A stretch of DNA of 64,000 nucleotides from Hanstruepera marina (GCF_019880635.1 NZ_JAINVX010000005.1:62001-126000), one strand, 5' to 3'; shown: positions 1 through 9,958, counted from the stretch's first letter. The notes: generated by a model not told the origin, from the letters alone. Numbers and translations: made by a program.

Positions 1-862
1 TCAGCATATCTAGCAGAATGTAAATGAATGTCTGTTAGAGGCATTAGTGAATATTCTAATTTGTTCCCGCTCGCTTTAAAATCATCCATACTCTCAATTT
101 GCATAACTTGTTTGGCTTGAGGTAGAATATATTTATCTATTACTTCTATAAAATGGTTGTTGAAAGTTTTGTGATTGGTGCCTTCTTTCAAGACAACATA
201 CGTATGGAAATTATGACTTAAGTAAGTGCCGAAATCGTAACTAACATTTGCCATTGAGAAAAAGAAGTCGAAATTGAAGTGCGAGGTTTTAGGCATGTCT
301 TCGATAACCGCAGTAACTTTATAGAGCGTTTTGCCATTGTCATCGGTTTCCAACATTTTACCTATAGCCAATTTTGGGCTTCCAAAATAGCGGTTGGCTG
401 CTGTTTCTGTTATTACGACTGTATTAGGTTCCACCAACGCTGTTTTGGTATCTCCAATAATTACTGGTAAAGTAAAAACATTAAAAAGAGTAGAATCTGC
501 ATGCGTAATAGCACTCTCCCGTATAAATTCGTTTCCTTTTTTAATGAGTTTAGGACCGTTGGAAGCATAAAATCTAACGTATTCTTCTATTTCAGGATAA
601 TCCTTTTTTAAGGTGGCTCCCATAGGATCCGAACTTACGGCCAAATTCAATTCGGTTCCTCCCATAATTATATCGGCATCTACACGGTAGATCCGATTAG
701 CTTTTTCATGGAAACGATCGTAGCTCAACTCATCTATCACGAACATCGATATTATGATAAAGCAACCTATTCCGAGTGATAAACCAATAATGTTAATAGC
801 GGTAAAGCCTCTGTTTTTGAGGAGGTTTCTCCAAGCTATTTTAAAGTAATTCCGTATCATAA
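1..862 (-). CDS. ABC transporter permease, MacB/FtsX type (partial, 3' end outside window)
   Basis: The gene is read leftwards from an ATG at 862 and stays open to the window edge, giving 287 codons of its N-terminal part. The product starts MIRNYFKIAWRNLLKNRG, followed by one membrane segment and a periplasmic MacB-PCD-like region, the usual start of FtsX-superfamily permeases that export macrolides, lipids or peptides. It lies 22 bases after the stop of the permease at 885-3290 and resembles it at the N-terminus (MFKNYLKVGFRNLIKNK), so the two look like tandem paralogues in one operon with the ATPase and adaptor. The C-terminal FtsX membrane segments are not in the window. Substrate unknown. 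Confidence 0.85.
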
Positions 863-884
863 CTATGCGTTTTTTTGATTGATG

Positions 885-3290
885 TTATTCTGTTTTTAAA
901 GAATCTACTGGGTTTGATGTTGCAGCTTTAATGGATTGAAAGCTTACTGTAATCAATGTGATGATTAGAGACCCTAAACAGGCTATTAAAAATACAGTTA
1001 GTGATATATCTGTTCGATAACTAAATTTCTGTAACCATTGGCTCATAATGTAATATGCCAATGGAGAGGCAATTATTAAAGCAATAACAACCAAAGAGAT
1101 GAAGTCTTTTGAAAGCAATACCCACAGTTGACCAATTGAAGCACCCAACACCTTTCTGACGCCAATTTCCTTTGTGCGCTGTTCGGCAACAAAAGCAGCT
1201 AAACCAAAAAGTCCCAAGCAACTAATAAATATGGCCAGTCCAGTAAACACTTTAGCTAGGTTTGCTATGCGTTCTTCTGATCTAAATTTTCTACCGTATT
1301 CTTCGTCAACAAATTGATAATCGAATGGAAGATTTGGAAAATTCGCTTTGAAGGTATTCTCAATCAACTCTAAATTTTTACTGACACTATTTTGAGGGTT
1401 TAACCTTAAATTGTAATAAGCAATATTGCCATATCTTTCAAAAACATACATGGCCTGTTTTACTGGGCTGTAAGGTGATCGTACAACCATATCCTCTATG
1501 ACTCCTACAATCTGTAAAGGTTCATCAGGGTCTTCCGTGTCTGTGTCCCTAATGTATTTCCCAATTGGGTCCTTAAGTCCCATATACTTTACAGCAGTTT
1601 CATTAAGGATAACCGCATTGGAGTCCGTTGCAAACTCACGTGAGAATCCGCGTCCGGCTTTAACTTTTAAGCCTAATGCGTCAACAAATTCATAGGTTAC
1701 TGACGTATAAGCCAAATCCTCCTGAAAACCTTCAGGTTTCCCGTCCCAAGTATAGCCACTTCTATTGGACCAAACATTTGTTGTTGGGCTACTCATACCA
1801 GCCATTTCAATGGCACCACCCGAAGCAATAAATTGCTCACGCATGATATCATTTTTGCCAACAAACTCGGTGCTCATTACAGGTATTTGAATAAGCCCTT
1901 CTTTGCTGTAACCTACGGGTCTATCTTTACTGTACTGAATTTGATTCATAACAACCAATGTTCCAATAATAAGCGCAATGGAAACCGTAAATTGCGTAAC
2001 AACCAGTATTTTTCTTGGGAGTGCTGCAAAACGTCCAGCCTTAAATGTTCCTTTTAAAACACTAACAGGATTGAATGAGGATAAGTATAATGCAGGATAG
2101 CTTCCAGCCAAGAAAGCGGTAATGACTATAAAGATTACAGAAGCTCCCCAAAATGTGATATTTATCCAAGGGAAAGCAATTTCCTTGCTGGCTAGATTAT
2201 TGAAGCCGTTCAAGAATAACAATACTATGGCTATTGCAAATACAAAAGATATAATGACAATTAAAAAAGATTCACTTAAAAACTGAAAAATTAACTGACT
2301 GCGTTGCGAACCAATAGATTTTCTGATACCAACTTCTGTAGCTCTTTTTTCAGAACGAGCGGTGCTTAAATTTACAAAATTGATGCATGCCAAAAGCAAA
2401 ACAAAAAGTCCGATAACACCAAACAACCATACATTTTCAATTCTTCCACCGGATTGTACACCATTTTCAAAATTAGATCGTAAATACCAATCCTTCATGG
2501 GGAGTAAAAACAACTGCGGATTATGTTCTGTGACATCATCTGGTGCTAGCTTTTTCTTAGCATCTCTTATTTTTGCTGTCACAACATCCATAGTTGTGTT
2601 TTCATTTATCTGAACAAATAATTGAAATGAGTTGTTGCCCCAGCTTTCAGCAGCATTTCTTATCCATTCTTGTGATGTTGCATAATGCTCCCAAGGCATT
2701 AAAAAATATGTATCGCTAAACGAATTGTTTCTAGGAATATCCTCATATATAGCAGTAACGGTCATGTCAAACTCATTGTTAACTTTGATTATTTTTCCCA
2801 ATGGGTTTTCAGAACCGAATAAGGCTTTTGCAGTAGATTCAGATAACAGAATAGAATTCTTCTCCTTCAAGCCATCTTTTTTTTCGCCTTTCAGAATGTT
2901 TATGTTAAGCATATCAATGGCACCTTCTTGCATGAAATTGCCTTCTCTATTTAAGTTTATATCGCCATATTTCAAATACCTACTTTGTGTCCAAGATGAC
3001 ATGACAATGTGCTTAAAATTATCATCGTAGCCTTCTCGTAGCGCAAACTCTAAAGGTCTTGGAATAGCAGGACCTGTTCCTATATCGCCATTGAATTCTT
3101 GATTTTGGAACACTTGTGCAATCTCTGCCTTGTCCTTAAAATAATTGTTATAACTTAACTCATCAGCAATCCAAAGACCAATCATAATGGTTACTGCCAT
3201 ACCTATGGCCAGACCAAAAATGTTGATTAGTGAGTAAACCTTATTTTTTATAAGATTTCTGAAGCCTACTTTTAGATAGTTTTTAAACAT
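885..3290 (-). CDS. ABC transporter permease with two FtsX/MacB_PCD halves
   Basis: The 801-residue inner-membrane protein has an N-terminal membrane anchor (about residues 20-43), a large periplasmic MacB-like core domain (about 45-270), a first FtsX group of membrane segments (about 285-440), a second periplasmic domain (about 460-660) and a final FtsX group (about 680-795). This two-unit layout is common in Bacteroidota. The conserved loop sequence RTKEIGVRKVLGAS near 690 matches the family; a matching loop (RATEVGIRKSIGS) sits near 315. It is encoded between the ATPase/adaptor genes and a second permease, all on the minus strand, so it probably forms a MacAB-like tripartite exporter. Substrate unknown; family assignment firm. 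Confidence 0.93.
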   Translation of the reverse strand: MFKNYLKVGFRNLIKNKVYSLINIFGLAIGMAVTIMIGLWIADELSYNNYFKDKAEIAQVFQNQEFNGDIGTGPAIPRPLEFALREGYDDNFKHIVMSSWTQSRYLKYGDINLNREGNFMQEGAIDMLNINILKGEKKDGLKEKNSILLSESTAKALFGSENPLGKIIKVNNEFDMTVTAIYEDIPRNNSFSDTYFLMPWEHYATSQEWIRNAAESWGNNSFQLFVQINENTTMDVVTAKIRDAKKKLAPDDVTEHNPQLFLLPMKDWYLRSNFENGVQSGGRIENVWLFGVIGLFVLLLACINFVNLSTARSEKRATEVGIRKSIGSQRSQLIFQFLSESFLIVIISFVFAIAIVLLFLNGFNNLASKEIAFPWINITFWGASVIFIVITAFLAGSYPALYLSSFNPVSVLKGTFKAGRFAALPRKILVVTQFTVSIALIIGTLVVMNQIQYSKDRPVGYSKEGLIQIPVMSTEFVGKNDIMREQFIASGGAIEMAGMSSPTTNVWSNRSGYTWDGKPEGFQEDLAYTSVTYEFVDALGLKVKAGRGFSREFATDSNAVILNETAVKYMGLKDPIGKYIRDTDTEDPDEPLQIVGVIEDMVVRSPYSPVKQAMYVFERYGNIAYYNLRLNPQNSVSKNLELIENTFKANFPNLPFDYQFVDEEYGRKFRSEERIANLAKVFTGLAIFISCLGLFGLAAFVAEQRTKEIGVRKVLGASIGQLWVLLSKDFISLVVIALIIASPLAYYIMSQWLQKFSYRTDISLTVFLIACLGSLIITLITVSFQSIKAATSNPVDSLKTE

Positions 3291-3332
3291 GATTGCAGAT
3301 TTTGATTGTTCGTTTTTTGATTGATTGAAATT

Positions 3333-4019
3333 TTATATTAAAATGTTTTCAGTGACTTTTTGGCCATCCAACATGCGTATAATTCTATGGCTATATTTTG
3401 CATCATGTTCACTGTGGGTTACCATTACTATGGTTGTGCCTGCTTCGTTTAAATCGATTAACAAATCCATCACTTCGTTTCCGTTGGTACTATCTAAATT
3501 CCCTGTAGGCTCATCGGCTAAAATTAATTTCGGATTATTAACAACGGCTCTTGCTACTGCAACACGTTGTTGCTGACCACCAGACAATTGTTGCGGAAAG
3601 TGATTGCGTCTGTGCATGATTTGCATTTTTTCCAATACTTTTTCAACTTGAACTTTTCTTTCAGCAGCTTTAACACCAGTATAAATCAACGGAAGTTCAA
3701 CGTTTTCAAAAACGGTAAGTTCATCGATGAGGTTGAAACTTTGAAAAACAAAACCTACATTGTGCTTGCGTAATTCTGAACGTTTACGTTCGTTGTATCC
3801 AGAAACTTCTTCACCATTGAATTTAAAGCTGCCACCATCAGAATTGTCTAGCAATCCAAGAATATTAAGTAGGGTTGATTTGCCGCAACCTGAAGGGCCC
3901 ATAATGGCTACAAACTCTCCTTTTTTAACCTCAAAGGATAATTTGTTTAATGCAATGGTTTGAACCTCTTCGGTTCGATAGAATTTTTCTAGATCGGTTA
4001 TTTGTATCATTGTGCTCAT
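3333..4019 (-). CDS. ABC transporter ATP-binding protein, MacB/LolD type
   Basis: The 228-residue cytoplasmic ATPase has Walker A GPSGCGKST (about 41-49), Q-loop FVFQSFN, signature LSGGQQQR, and Walker B LILADEPTGNLDS, followed by the H-loop VMVTHSEHDAKYSHR. Length and the GNLDS motif are typical of the LolD/MacB/FtsE group that works with FtsX-like permeases. It sits 42 bases before the large permease and 14 bases after the adaptor gene in the direction of transcription, giving an adaptor-ATPase-permease-permease operon. It should energise conformational change of the permeases rather than transport substrate through the membrane itself. Confidence 0.95.
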   Translation of the reverse strand: MSTMIQITDLEKFYRTEEVQTIALNKLSFEVKKGEFVAIMGPSGCGKSTLLNILGLLDNSDGGSFKFNGEEVSGYNERKRSELRKHNVGFVFQSFNLIDELTVFENVELPLIYTGVKAAERKVQVEKVLEKMQIMHRRNHFPQQLSGGQQQRVAVARAVVNNPKLILADEPTGNLDSTNGNEVMDLLIDLNEAGTTIVMVTHSEHDAKYSHRIIRMLDGQKVTENILI

Positions 4020-4033
4020 AGTATTTTGTTTTC

Positions 4034-5284
4034 TTATTTTAATATTAATTCATCAACGTCGCCATAGCTGTCATAGCTAGAGGTTATTACTTTATCACCT
4101 GGATTTAGCCCATCAAGTACTTCGTAGAATTCGGTATTTTGACTCCCAAGTCTGATGTTTACTTTATATGCGGTATTGCCATCTTCACTGACCTTAAAAA
4201 TCCAATTGCCACCTGTTTTTTGGAAAAATCCGCCTTTGGAAACCAATAAGGCTTCCTTCTCGGCACTTAAAGCGACACGAATTTGAAGATTTTGCCCACG
4301 ACGAATGCCTTCAGGTGCTTCACCTTGAAATTGCATGTCAACTTGAAAACGACCATTGGTTACTTGGGTAAATACTTTTTTGATAACCAAAGTATATAGT
4401 TTGTTGTTGAATGTAAATGTTCCGGTTTGACCATTATAAATTCTAGAAATGTAATGTTCGTCAATATCCACGCGTACTTTATAACCACTCAATACATCAA
4501 TTTGTCCCAGGCGTTCACCTTTGTTTTTGGATTGTCCAATTTCGGCATCCAAAGCAGTTAATTGACCATCAATAGGTGCTCTAACAACCAAATCGCCAAC
4601 TTTTTTGCGCATTAATTCCAGGGCACTTTGGGTACGTCTGTAAGAACTTTGGGCTTGATTGTATTCTTGTTCCGAAGCAATGGAATCTTGAACCAATACT
4701 TTTTCGGCCAGAGCCATGCGTTCCTTTTGGTAGTTATAGTTGTTTTCTGATGATTCAAAATCCTGCCTGCCAATGGCATCTTTTTCATAAAGGCGTTTGT
4801 TTAAGTTGTAAACACGTTCGGCTTCAATAAGACTATTTTCAACATCGGTATAATTATTTCGTCTGTTAATAGTGTTTTGGCGTGCTGCATTTTGTGAAAT
4901 TTGCATTTGCGTCAATAGGTTATAAACCGATGTTTCCTGGTTTATGAGACTCAACTCCAAATCGGTGTTTGAAAGGCGTAAAATAGGTTCGCCTTTTTTC
5001 ATTATGGCACCATCTTCAACAAACTTTTCTTCAACGCGGCCGCCTTCCAATGCATCCAAATAAATAGTTGTTATGGGTAGAACAATACCATTTACAGGAA
5101 TGTTTTCCTGAAAAACAGCATTTTTTACGGTGTTGATGGAAATGCGTTCTTTTTCAACATTAAGTTTTGAACCACCACCAGTTGATATAATGACAAAAAT
5201 GATTAAAGCTATGATTGCCAATCCACCTCCAAGTATTAGGATTTTTTGATTTGAAAATTTCTTCTTTTCTATTGGAACGTCCAT
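4034..5284 (-). CDS. periplasmic adaptor of an efflux system (HlyD/MacA family)
   Basis: The 416-residue protein has one N-terminal membrane segment (about 13-32), a beta-barrel/lipoyl half, a coiled-coil hairpin (about 110-215, rich in E/N/Q) and a second lipoyl half closing with VRAPIDGQLTALDAEIGQ, then a C-terminal beta domain. This is the membrane-fusion protein plan. It is the first gene of the minus-strand exporter operon, starting at an ATG 207 bases from the divergent NtrC-type regulator. The intervening DNA contains a sigma-54-like element and paired dyads, suggesting the operon is the target of that regulator. Cargo cannot be deduced. Confidence 0.92.
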   Translation of the reverse strand: MDVPIEKKKFSNQKILILGGGLAIIALIIFVIISTGGGSKLNVEKERISINTVKNAVFQENIPVNGIVLPITTIYLDALEGGRVEEKFVEDGAIMKKGEPILRLSNTDLELSLINQETSVYNLLTQMQISQNAARQNTINRRNNYTDVENSLIEAERVYNLNKRLYEKDAIGRQDFESSENNYNYQKERMALAEKVLVQDSIASEQEYNQAQSSYRRTQSALELMRKKVGDLVVRAPIDGQLTALDAEIGQSKNKGERLGQIDVLSGYKVRVDIDEHYISRIYNGQTGTFTFNNKLYTLVIKKVFTQVTNGRFQVDMQFQGEAPEGIRRGQNLQIRVALSAEKEALLVSKGGFFQKTGGNWIFKVSEDGNTAYKVNIRLGSQNTEFYEVLDGLNPGDKVITSSYDSYGDVDELILK

Positions 5285-5312
5285 ATATGGTTTTTTAATT
5301 ACCTATTTATAT

Positions 5313-5329
5313 AGGGAAGATGATGCCAA
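5313..5329 (-). promoter_or_regulatory. candidate sigma-54 (-24/-12) promoter of the efflux operon
   Basis: On the minus strand the sequence TTGGCATCATCTTCCCT fits the sigma-54 consensus well at -24 (TTGGCA) but poorly at -12 (TTCCC for TTGCW). It ends about 30 bases before the adaptor start codon, and two dyads lie 50-110 bases upstream, where an NtrC-type activator would bind. The imperfect -12 element keeps confidence modest. Confidence 0.35.
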
Positions 5330-5379
5330 AACTGTAAATGATTGACAATCAAAAATTAAAGCGTTTGTGTTAAATTAAA

Positions 5380-5420
5380 AAGTGTTCGGTTTTGATACAC
5401 TTGTGTTCGAATCCAACACA
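5380..5420. promoter_or_regulatory. paired dyads, likely binding sites of the adjacent NtrC-type regulator
   Basis: Two adjacent inverted repeats share the half-site GTGTTCG: AAGTGT-N11-ACACTT at 5380-5402 and TGTGTT-N7-AACACA at 5402-5420. They lie in the divergent spacer between the exporter operon and the response regulator, upstream of the sigma-54-like element. Position and symmetry suit an enhancer-type binding site for a Fis-type helix-turn-helix dimer; which protein binds is inferred from adjacency. Confidence 0.45.
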
Positions 5421-5491
5421 CTTTTTTGGGCTAGAATAATTTTAGTTTTCTAACTTTTTTAAGCTTAAGATAATGTTGTAATATTGTAGAA

Positions 5492-6835
5492 ATGGTATTA
5501 CGAGAAGTTAAAATATTGGTTGTTGATGACGATTTGGATGTATTAAATGCGTTACGCTTGCTATTGAAACCTTTGGTGAAAGAGGTGGTGATTGAGAAAA
5601 ACCCAAGCAATATAAATTTTCAGATAAGCAATAATGAATTTGATATTGTCATTCTGGACATGAATTTTAATGGGCTTGTTAATACTGGAAATGAAGGTAT
5701 TTTTTGGTTGAATAAAATCAAGCAAATGCAACCTGATATTTCTGTTATTCTGATAACTGCCTACGCAGATATTGATTTAGCCATTAGAGGACTAAAAGAA
5801 GGTGCATCCGATTTTTTGGTCAAACCTTGGAAGAATGAAAAAATTATTACCACCCTTAAGGAATTGACCGAAGCAAAAACCTCTGGAAGTAAAAAGAAAC
5901 ACATCACAGCAAACGAAGCCCTAATTGTTGGTGAGAGTGAAGCGATGAACCATGTTTTTTTGAAGCTCAAAAAAATAGCACCAACTGACGCCAATGTGCT
6001 TATTCTTGGTGAAAATGGCACAGGGAAAGATTTAATTGCCAGAGCCATTCATGAAAATTCAAACAGAAAAGACAAACCTTTTGTAAAGGTAGATGTTGGT
6101 TCTTTGTCAACATCGCTTTTTGAAAGTGAGTTGTTTGGTTATAAAAAGGGTGCTTTTACAGATGCTCGTGAAGATAGAAAGGGTCGTTTTGAAGCAGCCA
6201 ATGGCGGCACACTTTTTTTAGATGAAATAGGCAATATTAGTTTGGGTCAGCAAGTACGCTTATTAACGGTTTTACAAAACAGACAGGTGACTCCTTTAGG
6301 TTCCAATGAGGCTGTACCTATTGACATCCGTTTGATATGTGCAACCAATATTGAACCGAAGGAACTGGCTGATGAAAAGAAGTTTAGAAAGGATTTGATT
6401 TACCGAATTAATACTGTTGATGTTATTGTTCCGCCTTTACGGGATAGAGAGAATGATATTACTCTTTTGTCAAAACACTTTATCGCTATTTATGCAGATA
6501 AATACAATAAAAGTCCTTTTTCATTAGATTCTGGTTTTATTTCAAAACTCAAAAAACATCCATTCCCAGGGAATGTTAGAGAGTTACAATATGTTTTGGA
6601 GCGTGCCGTGATTATGACCGACGGTAATGTTTTAAAGCCTGATGATTTAGTGTTTTCGGCTATTGAACAATCATCAAACAAAAACGCTATTCCTACAACT
6701 AATTTAGACGATTTGGAGAAACAGGCTATTATAAATGTTTTGGAAAAGAACAAAGGCAATATTTCAAAATCGGCAAAAGAATTAGGTATTACCAGAGCTG
6801 CTTTATACAGAAGGTTAGAAAAATATGAATTATAG
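5492..6835 (+). CDS. sigma-54-dependent response regulator, NtrC family
   Basis: The 447-residue regulator has a receiver domain (about 5-125; acidic pocket VDDD at 11-14, phosphoacceptor Asp56, Lys111), an AAA+ domain with Walker A GENGTGKD (173-180) and Walker B LFLDEIG (241-247), and a C-terminal Fis-type helix-turn-helix (NISKSAKELGITRAALYRR). The sigma-54 contact loop reads GAFTDA (220-225) instead of GAFTGA; this Gly-to-Asp form still looks like a functional loop. Its stop overlaps the kinase start by 11 bases, so the two form a two-component pair. Divergence from the MacAB-like operon suggests that operon as target. Confidence 0.95.
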   Translation: MVLREVKILVVDDDLDVLNALRLLLKPLVKEVVIEKNPSNINFQISNNEFDIVILDMNFNGLVNTGNEGIFWLNKIKQMQPDISVILITAYADIDLAIRGLKEGASDFLVKPWKNEKIITTLKELTEAKTSGSKKKHITANEALIVGESEAMNHVFLKLKKIAPTDANVLILGENGTGKDLIARAIHENSNRKDKPFVKVDVGSLSTSLFESELFGYKKGAFTDAREDRKGRFEAANGGTLFLDEIGNISLGQQVRLLTVLQNRQVTPLGSNEAVPIDIRLICATNIEPKELADEKKFRKDLIYRINTVDVIVPPLRDRENDITLLSKHFIAIYADKYNKSPFSLDSGFISKLKKHPFPGNVRELQYVLERAVIMTDGNVLKPDDLVFSAIEQSSNKNAIPTTNLDDLEKQAIINVLEKNKGNISKSAKELGITRAALYRRLEKYEL

Positions 6836-8168
6836 CGGCTACATCTTCAGACTTTTTTTAAGGATTGTGCTTTTGGTCATTGGGATAATTACTTTGGCCT
6901 ATACTATTTATTTAAGTAAAAATGCCATAGCAGTTGTGATAGGTATAGGCATATTGTATTTAGGATATAATATTTACGAATATGTCAAAAGGCGTTTTGT
7001 AGCTATGGACGATTTTTTTGAAGCGGTAAAATATCGTGACTTTTCAAGGTGGTTTCCAGAAGATCGAGGTCCGAAAGATATTCGGTTTTTGTACAAGGGA
7101 TTCAATGAAATTAACCGAACAATCAAAGAAATAAATTCGCAAAACGAGGCACAGTACGTTTATCTGCAAAAAATATTAGAAATGGTAGATATTGGTATCA
7201 TTTCCTATAATTTGGAAAATGGCAATGTGCTTTGGTCCAATGATACTTTTCGGGAAACGCTGGATGTGCCATCTTTTAAAAACATACGTTTTATTGAAAG
7301 TAGAAAACCCGATTTATACAATACCATTTTTGAAACATACCACAGAGAGCCAAACTCTATAACTATTGCGGTGCAGAATGACAAAATTAAAGTTTTGGTT
7401 TCCGATACGATTTTTCAGGTTGATGATGATACCTATAAGCTGGTCGTGGTTCAGAACATTGATGACACTTTGAATAAAAACGAATCGGATGCGTGGAAAA
7501 AATTATTGAGTGTTATGACCCATGAAATTATGAATTCCATAGCACCTATTTCGTCATTGGCAGATACACTTCAGAGAAATTTACAAATGTCACTGGATAA
7601 CCCTTCAGAAAACACCCTTGATTTAGAAGATATTAACTCTGGAATAAAAACCATTAAGGGCAGGAGTGAAGGTTTATTGAAGTTTGCTAAAACATATAGA
7701 AGCTTGAGTAAGGTTACTCATTTAAATTTAGAACGGGTTATGGTTTCAGACCTTTTTAAAAGTATTCAACTCTTGATGGAGCCATCAATTAAAGCCAAAA
7801 ATATTGAGGTGGAGTTCAGTGTTTCATCAAAGAAATTGGAACTCGATATTGACAGACATTTAATTGAGCAGGTTTTAATCAACTTGATTCTAAACGCCAT
7901 TGATGCTTGTAAAAACCAAAGTAAACCGCTGATAAAAATAATAGCTCAAAAAACACCCAATCGTGATGTGGTTATAAAGGTTTTTGATAATGGTACAGGC
8001 ATACCACAAGAAATTATGGAAAATATTTTCGTACCATTTTTTACAAGTAAAGCAGTAGGAAGCGGTATTGGGTTGAGTTTATGCAAGCAAATAATGCTAC
8101 TTCACAAAGGAAAAATATTGGTAAACAGTAAAGAAGACGAAGGGTCTGTTTTTAGTCTTGTATTTTAG
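6825..8168 (+). CDS. membrane sensor histidine kinase, NtrY/NtrB-like
   Basis: The 447-residue kinase has two closely spaced membrane segments (about 7-30 and 33-50) with almost no periplasmic loop, a linker and PAS-like region (about 110-215), an H-box [13 protein letters not shown] with phosphoacceptor His233, and an HATPase domain with N-box [10 protein letters not shown]1 VFDNGTGIP and G2 [11 protein letters not shown]. The lack of an extracytoplasmic domain suggests that it senses membrane stress or a cytoplasmic signal. It overlaps the NtrC-type regulator gene by 11 bases, indicating translational coupling and a cognate pair. Confidence 0.94.
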   Translation: MNYSGYIFRLFLRIVLLVIGIITLAYTIYLSKNAIAVVIGIGILYLGYNIYEYVKRRFVAMDDFFEAVKYRDFSRWFPEDRGPKDIRFLYKGFNEINRTIKEINSQNEAQYVYLQKILEMVDIGIISYNLENGNVLWSNDTFRETLDVPSFKNIRFIESRKPDLYNTIFETYHREPNSITIAVQNDKIKVLVSDTIFQVDDDTYKLVVVQNIDDTLNKNESDAWKKLLSVMTHEIMNSIAPISSLADTLQRNLQMSLDNPSENTLDLEDINSGIKTIKGRSEGLLKFAKTYRSLSKVTHLNLERVMVSDLFKSIQLLMEPSIKAKNIEVEFSVSSKKLELDIDRHLIEQVLINLILNAIDACKNQSKPLIKIIAQKTPNRDVVIKVFDNGTGIPQEIMENIFVPFFTSKAVGSGIGLSLCKQIMLLHKGKILVNSKEDEGSVFSLVF

Positions 8169-8184
8169 ACTAGCATCTTTGGTA

Positions 8185-8721
8185 TTAAAATAATTTTGCT
8201 ATTCCAATACCAATATTAAGTCCGTCATAAGCATCTATTACAATGTCATAATCTAAAGAAAGAAGGACTTCTAATTTATGTTTAGGGATTTCGATTCCAT
8301 ATTCGGCGCCAATTCTGGCAACACCAAAGCTTTCGTTTTTATCAAATTCCAATCCACCTCCAAGTTCAACACCAAAGTTTTCAAATATTTTATATGTTCC
8401 AACAATAACAGATGTGATAGGCGTATTTCGTTCGAGGATTTCATCACCAGAAGTCTTTTCAACGACAAAATTTTCAATAATAATGTCGTTGTGCAACCCT
8501 AAAGCCCATTTTTTATTAAACATGTAGTTGTAATTTAAAGACCAAGAAGGTTCTGATTCTGTCTTTCTTTTGCCATTTTCAAAACCTTGAAAAATTGTTG
8601 TATGGCTTATTAAAAGGGATATGGAATGATGATTGAAATCTTCAGGACCTTCCTCTTGTCCAAAACTGTTTGCGCTTACAAAAAGGATTATTGTACAGAC
8701 AAAAGCATTAAAGTTTTTCAT
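8185..8721 (-). CDS. predicted outer-membrane beta-barrel protein, unknown function
   Basis: The 178-residue protein has a signal peptide ending near FVSANSFGQ, then alternating beta-strand segments and a terminal phenylalanine (IAKLF), as in small eight-stranded outer-membrane barrels. It is convergent with the kinase gene (16-base gap) and divergent from the HupE-like gene. No catalytic motif was seen, and the product name cannot be refined. A 7-bp inverted repeat (TATTGAA/TTCAATA) lies in its promoter region at 8735-8767. Confidence 0.75.
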   Translation of the reverse strand: MKNFNAFVCTIILFVSANSFGQEEGPEDFNHHSISLLISHTTIFQGFENGKRKTESEPSWSLNYNYMFNKKWALGLHNDIIIENFVVEKTSGDEILERNTPITSVIVGTYKIFENFGVELGGGLEFDKNESFGVARIGAEYGIEIPKHKLEVLLSLDYDIVIDAYDGLNIGIGIAKLF

Positions 8722-8801
8722 GTTTTACGTTTGTTATTGAATATGTTGTGACTAATATATTCAATAATTGTTAATTATTTATTCATTTGGTTTTATGTTG
8801 T

Positions 8802-8809
8802 ATATTTGA
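8802..8809 (+). promoter_or_regulatory. -7 promoter element of the HupE-like gene
   Basis: TATATTTG matches the Bacteroidota -7 consensus TAnnTTTG exactly and lies 25 bases before the start codon at 8835. No convincing -33 TTG is correctly spaced. Confidence 0.5.
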
Positions 8810-8834
8810 GCGCACCCTATAAACTACATAAACA

Positions 8835-9425
8835 ATGCTTGAAGATTTTTGGTTTAATGTGGAATATGGTATTAACCACGTATTGGATATTAATGCCTAT
8901 GACCATGTTTTATTTCTTATTGTATTAACTGTTCCTTATTTGTTTAAAGATTGGAAACGGGTTTTATTATTGGTTTCGGTATTTACATTGGGTCATACAT
9001 TGTCTTTAATTTTAGCTGCCTATGGCGTGGTGAGTGTAAATGGCCAACTGGTTGAATTTTTAATTCCTGTGACCATTCTTATTGTAGCTCTTTTTAATGT
9101 GTTTACGGCAGGAAAAGGAGCTCAAAAAGAGCGTGTAGGCGTATTGTTTTTCTCAACGCTGTTTTTTGGTTTGGTTCATGGCTTGGGCTTTGCTAGAGAG
9201 TTTCAAATTTTAGTTGGCAAGTCAGACAACAAATTAGTCACGCTTCTTGAGTTTGCATTGGGTATTGAAATTGCCCAAGTTATTATAGTTTTTATTGTAC
9301 TATTTTTGGGGTATATTATGCAAACTGTCTTCCGGTTTTCAAAGCGCGATTGGATTATGGTTATTTCTGCTATTGTTGTGGGACTGGTGATACCTATGAT
9401 TTTAGGCAGTGATTTTTTGTCTTGA
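8835..9425 (+). CDS. HupE/UreJ-like membrane protein
   Basis: The 196-residue protein has about six hydrophobic segments and the conserved histidine-bearing motifs YDHVLFL (about 23-29), TLGHTLSL (about 52-59) and GLVHGLGFA (about 112-120) of the HupE/UreJ_2 family. Members are thought to move Ni or Co, but most are untested. No hydrogenase or urease gene lies nearby, so a metal substrate is not supported by context here. It is transcribed alone from a TATATTTG promoter, with about 100 bases before the dCMP deaminase gene. Confidence 0.85.
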   Translation: MLEDFWFNVEYGINHVLDINAYDHVLFLIVLTVPYLFKDWKRVLLLVSVFTLGHTLSLILAAYGVVSVNGQLVEFLIPVTILIVALFNVFTAGKGAQKERVGVLFFSTLFFGLVHGLGFAREFQILVGKSDNKLVTLLEFALGIEIAQVIIVFIVLFLGYIMQTVFRFSKRDWIMVISAIVVGLVIPMILGSDFLS

Positions 9426-9523
9426 TTAATTGTATTCCATAACCTAAAGTTTTCATAAATCTTTAATCTTCTGGTTGTAATTAAAATACGAACCTATTAT
9501 ATTCGTTATAAGCATTCAAATGT

Positions 9524-9958
9524 ATGAAAGAACAGAAACAGCTCAAATATGATAAGGCGTATTTGAGAATGGCAAAAGAATGGGGAAAACTCTCTTATTG
9601 CAAGCGAAAGCAGGTTGGCGCGATAATTGTAAAAGATAGAATGATAATATCTGATGGCTACAATGGAACACCAACTGGTTTCAAAAACTACTGTGAAGAC
9701 GATGAAGGCTATACCAAATGGTATGTGTTACATGCTGAAGCCAATGCTATATTAAAAGTAGCTTCATCAACACAGTCAGCAAGAGGTGCTACGTTGTACA
9801 TAACATTGTCGCCATGCAAGGAATGTAGTAAACTTATTCATCAAGCTGGTATTGTGCGAGTGGTTTATGGAGAAGCGTATAAGGATGACTCTGGGTTGCG
9901 TTTTTTAAAGAAAGCAGGAGTAGATTTAACATTAATTGAAAATTTAGAAACAGAATAA
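9524..9958 (+). CDS. dCMP deaminase (ComEB-type)
   Basis: The 144-residue zinc enzyme converts dCMP to dUMP for dTTP synthesis. Zinc ligands and catalytic base are visible as HAEANAI (His70, Glu72) and PCKECSKL (Cys98, Cys101); the insert GYNGTPTGFKNYCEDD is typical of deoxycytidylate deaminases rather than tRNA deaminases. Its stop codon overlaps the start of the S41 protease (TAATG), so the two are translationally coupled although functionally unrelated. A second deaminase, TadA at 37245, is separate and differs in its motifs. Confidence 0.94.
   Translation: MKEQKQLKYDKAYLRMAKEWGKLSYCKRKQVGAIIVKDRMIISDGYNGTPTGFKNYCEDDEGYTKWYVLHAEANAILKVASSTQSARGATLYITLSPCKECSKLIHQAGIVRVVYGEAYKDDSGLRFLKKAGVDLTLIENLETE

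Noticed and set aside
8179-8213. Inverted repeat TTGGTATT/AATACCAA as terminator between kinase and barrel genes.
   Set aside because: The loop is about 19 bases, there is no T-tract, and one arm lies within the barrel gene.
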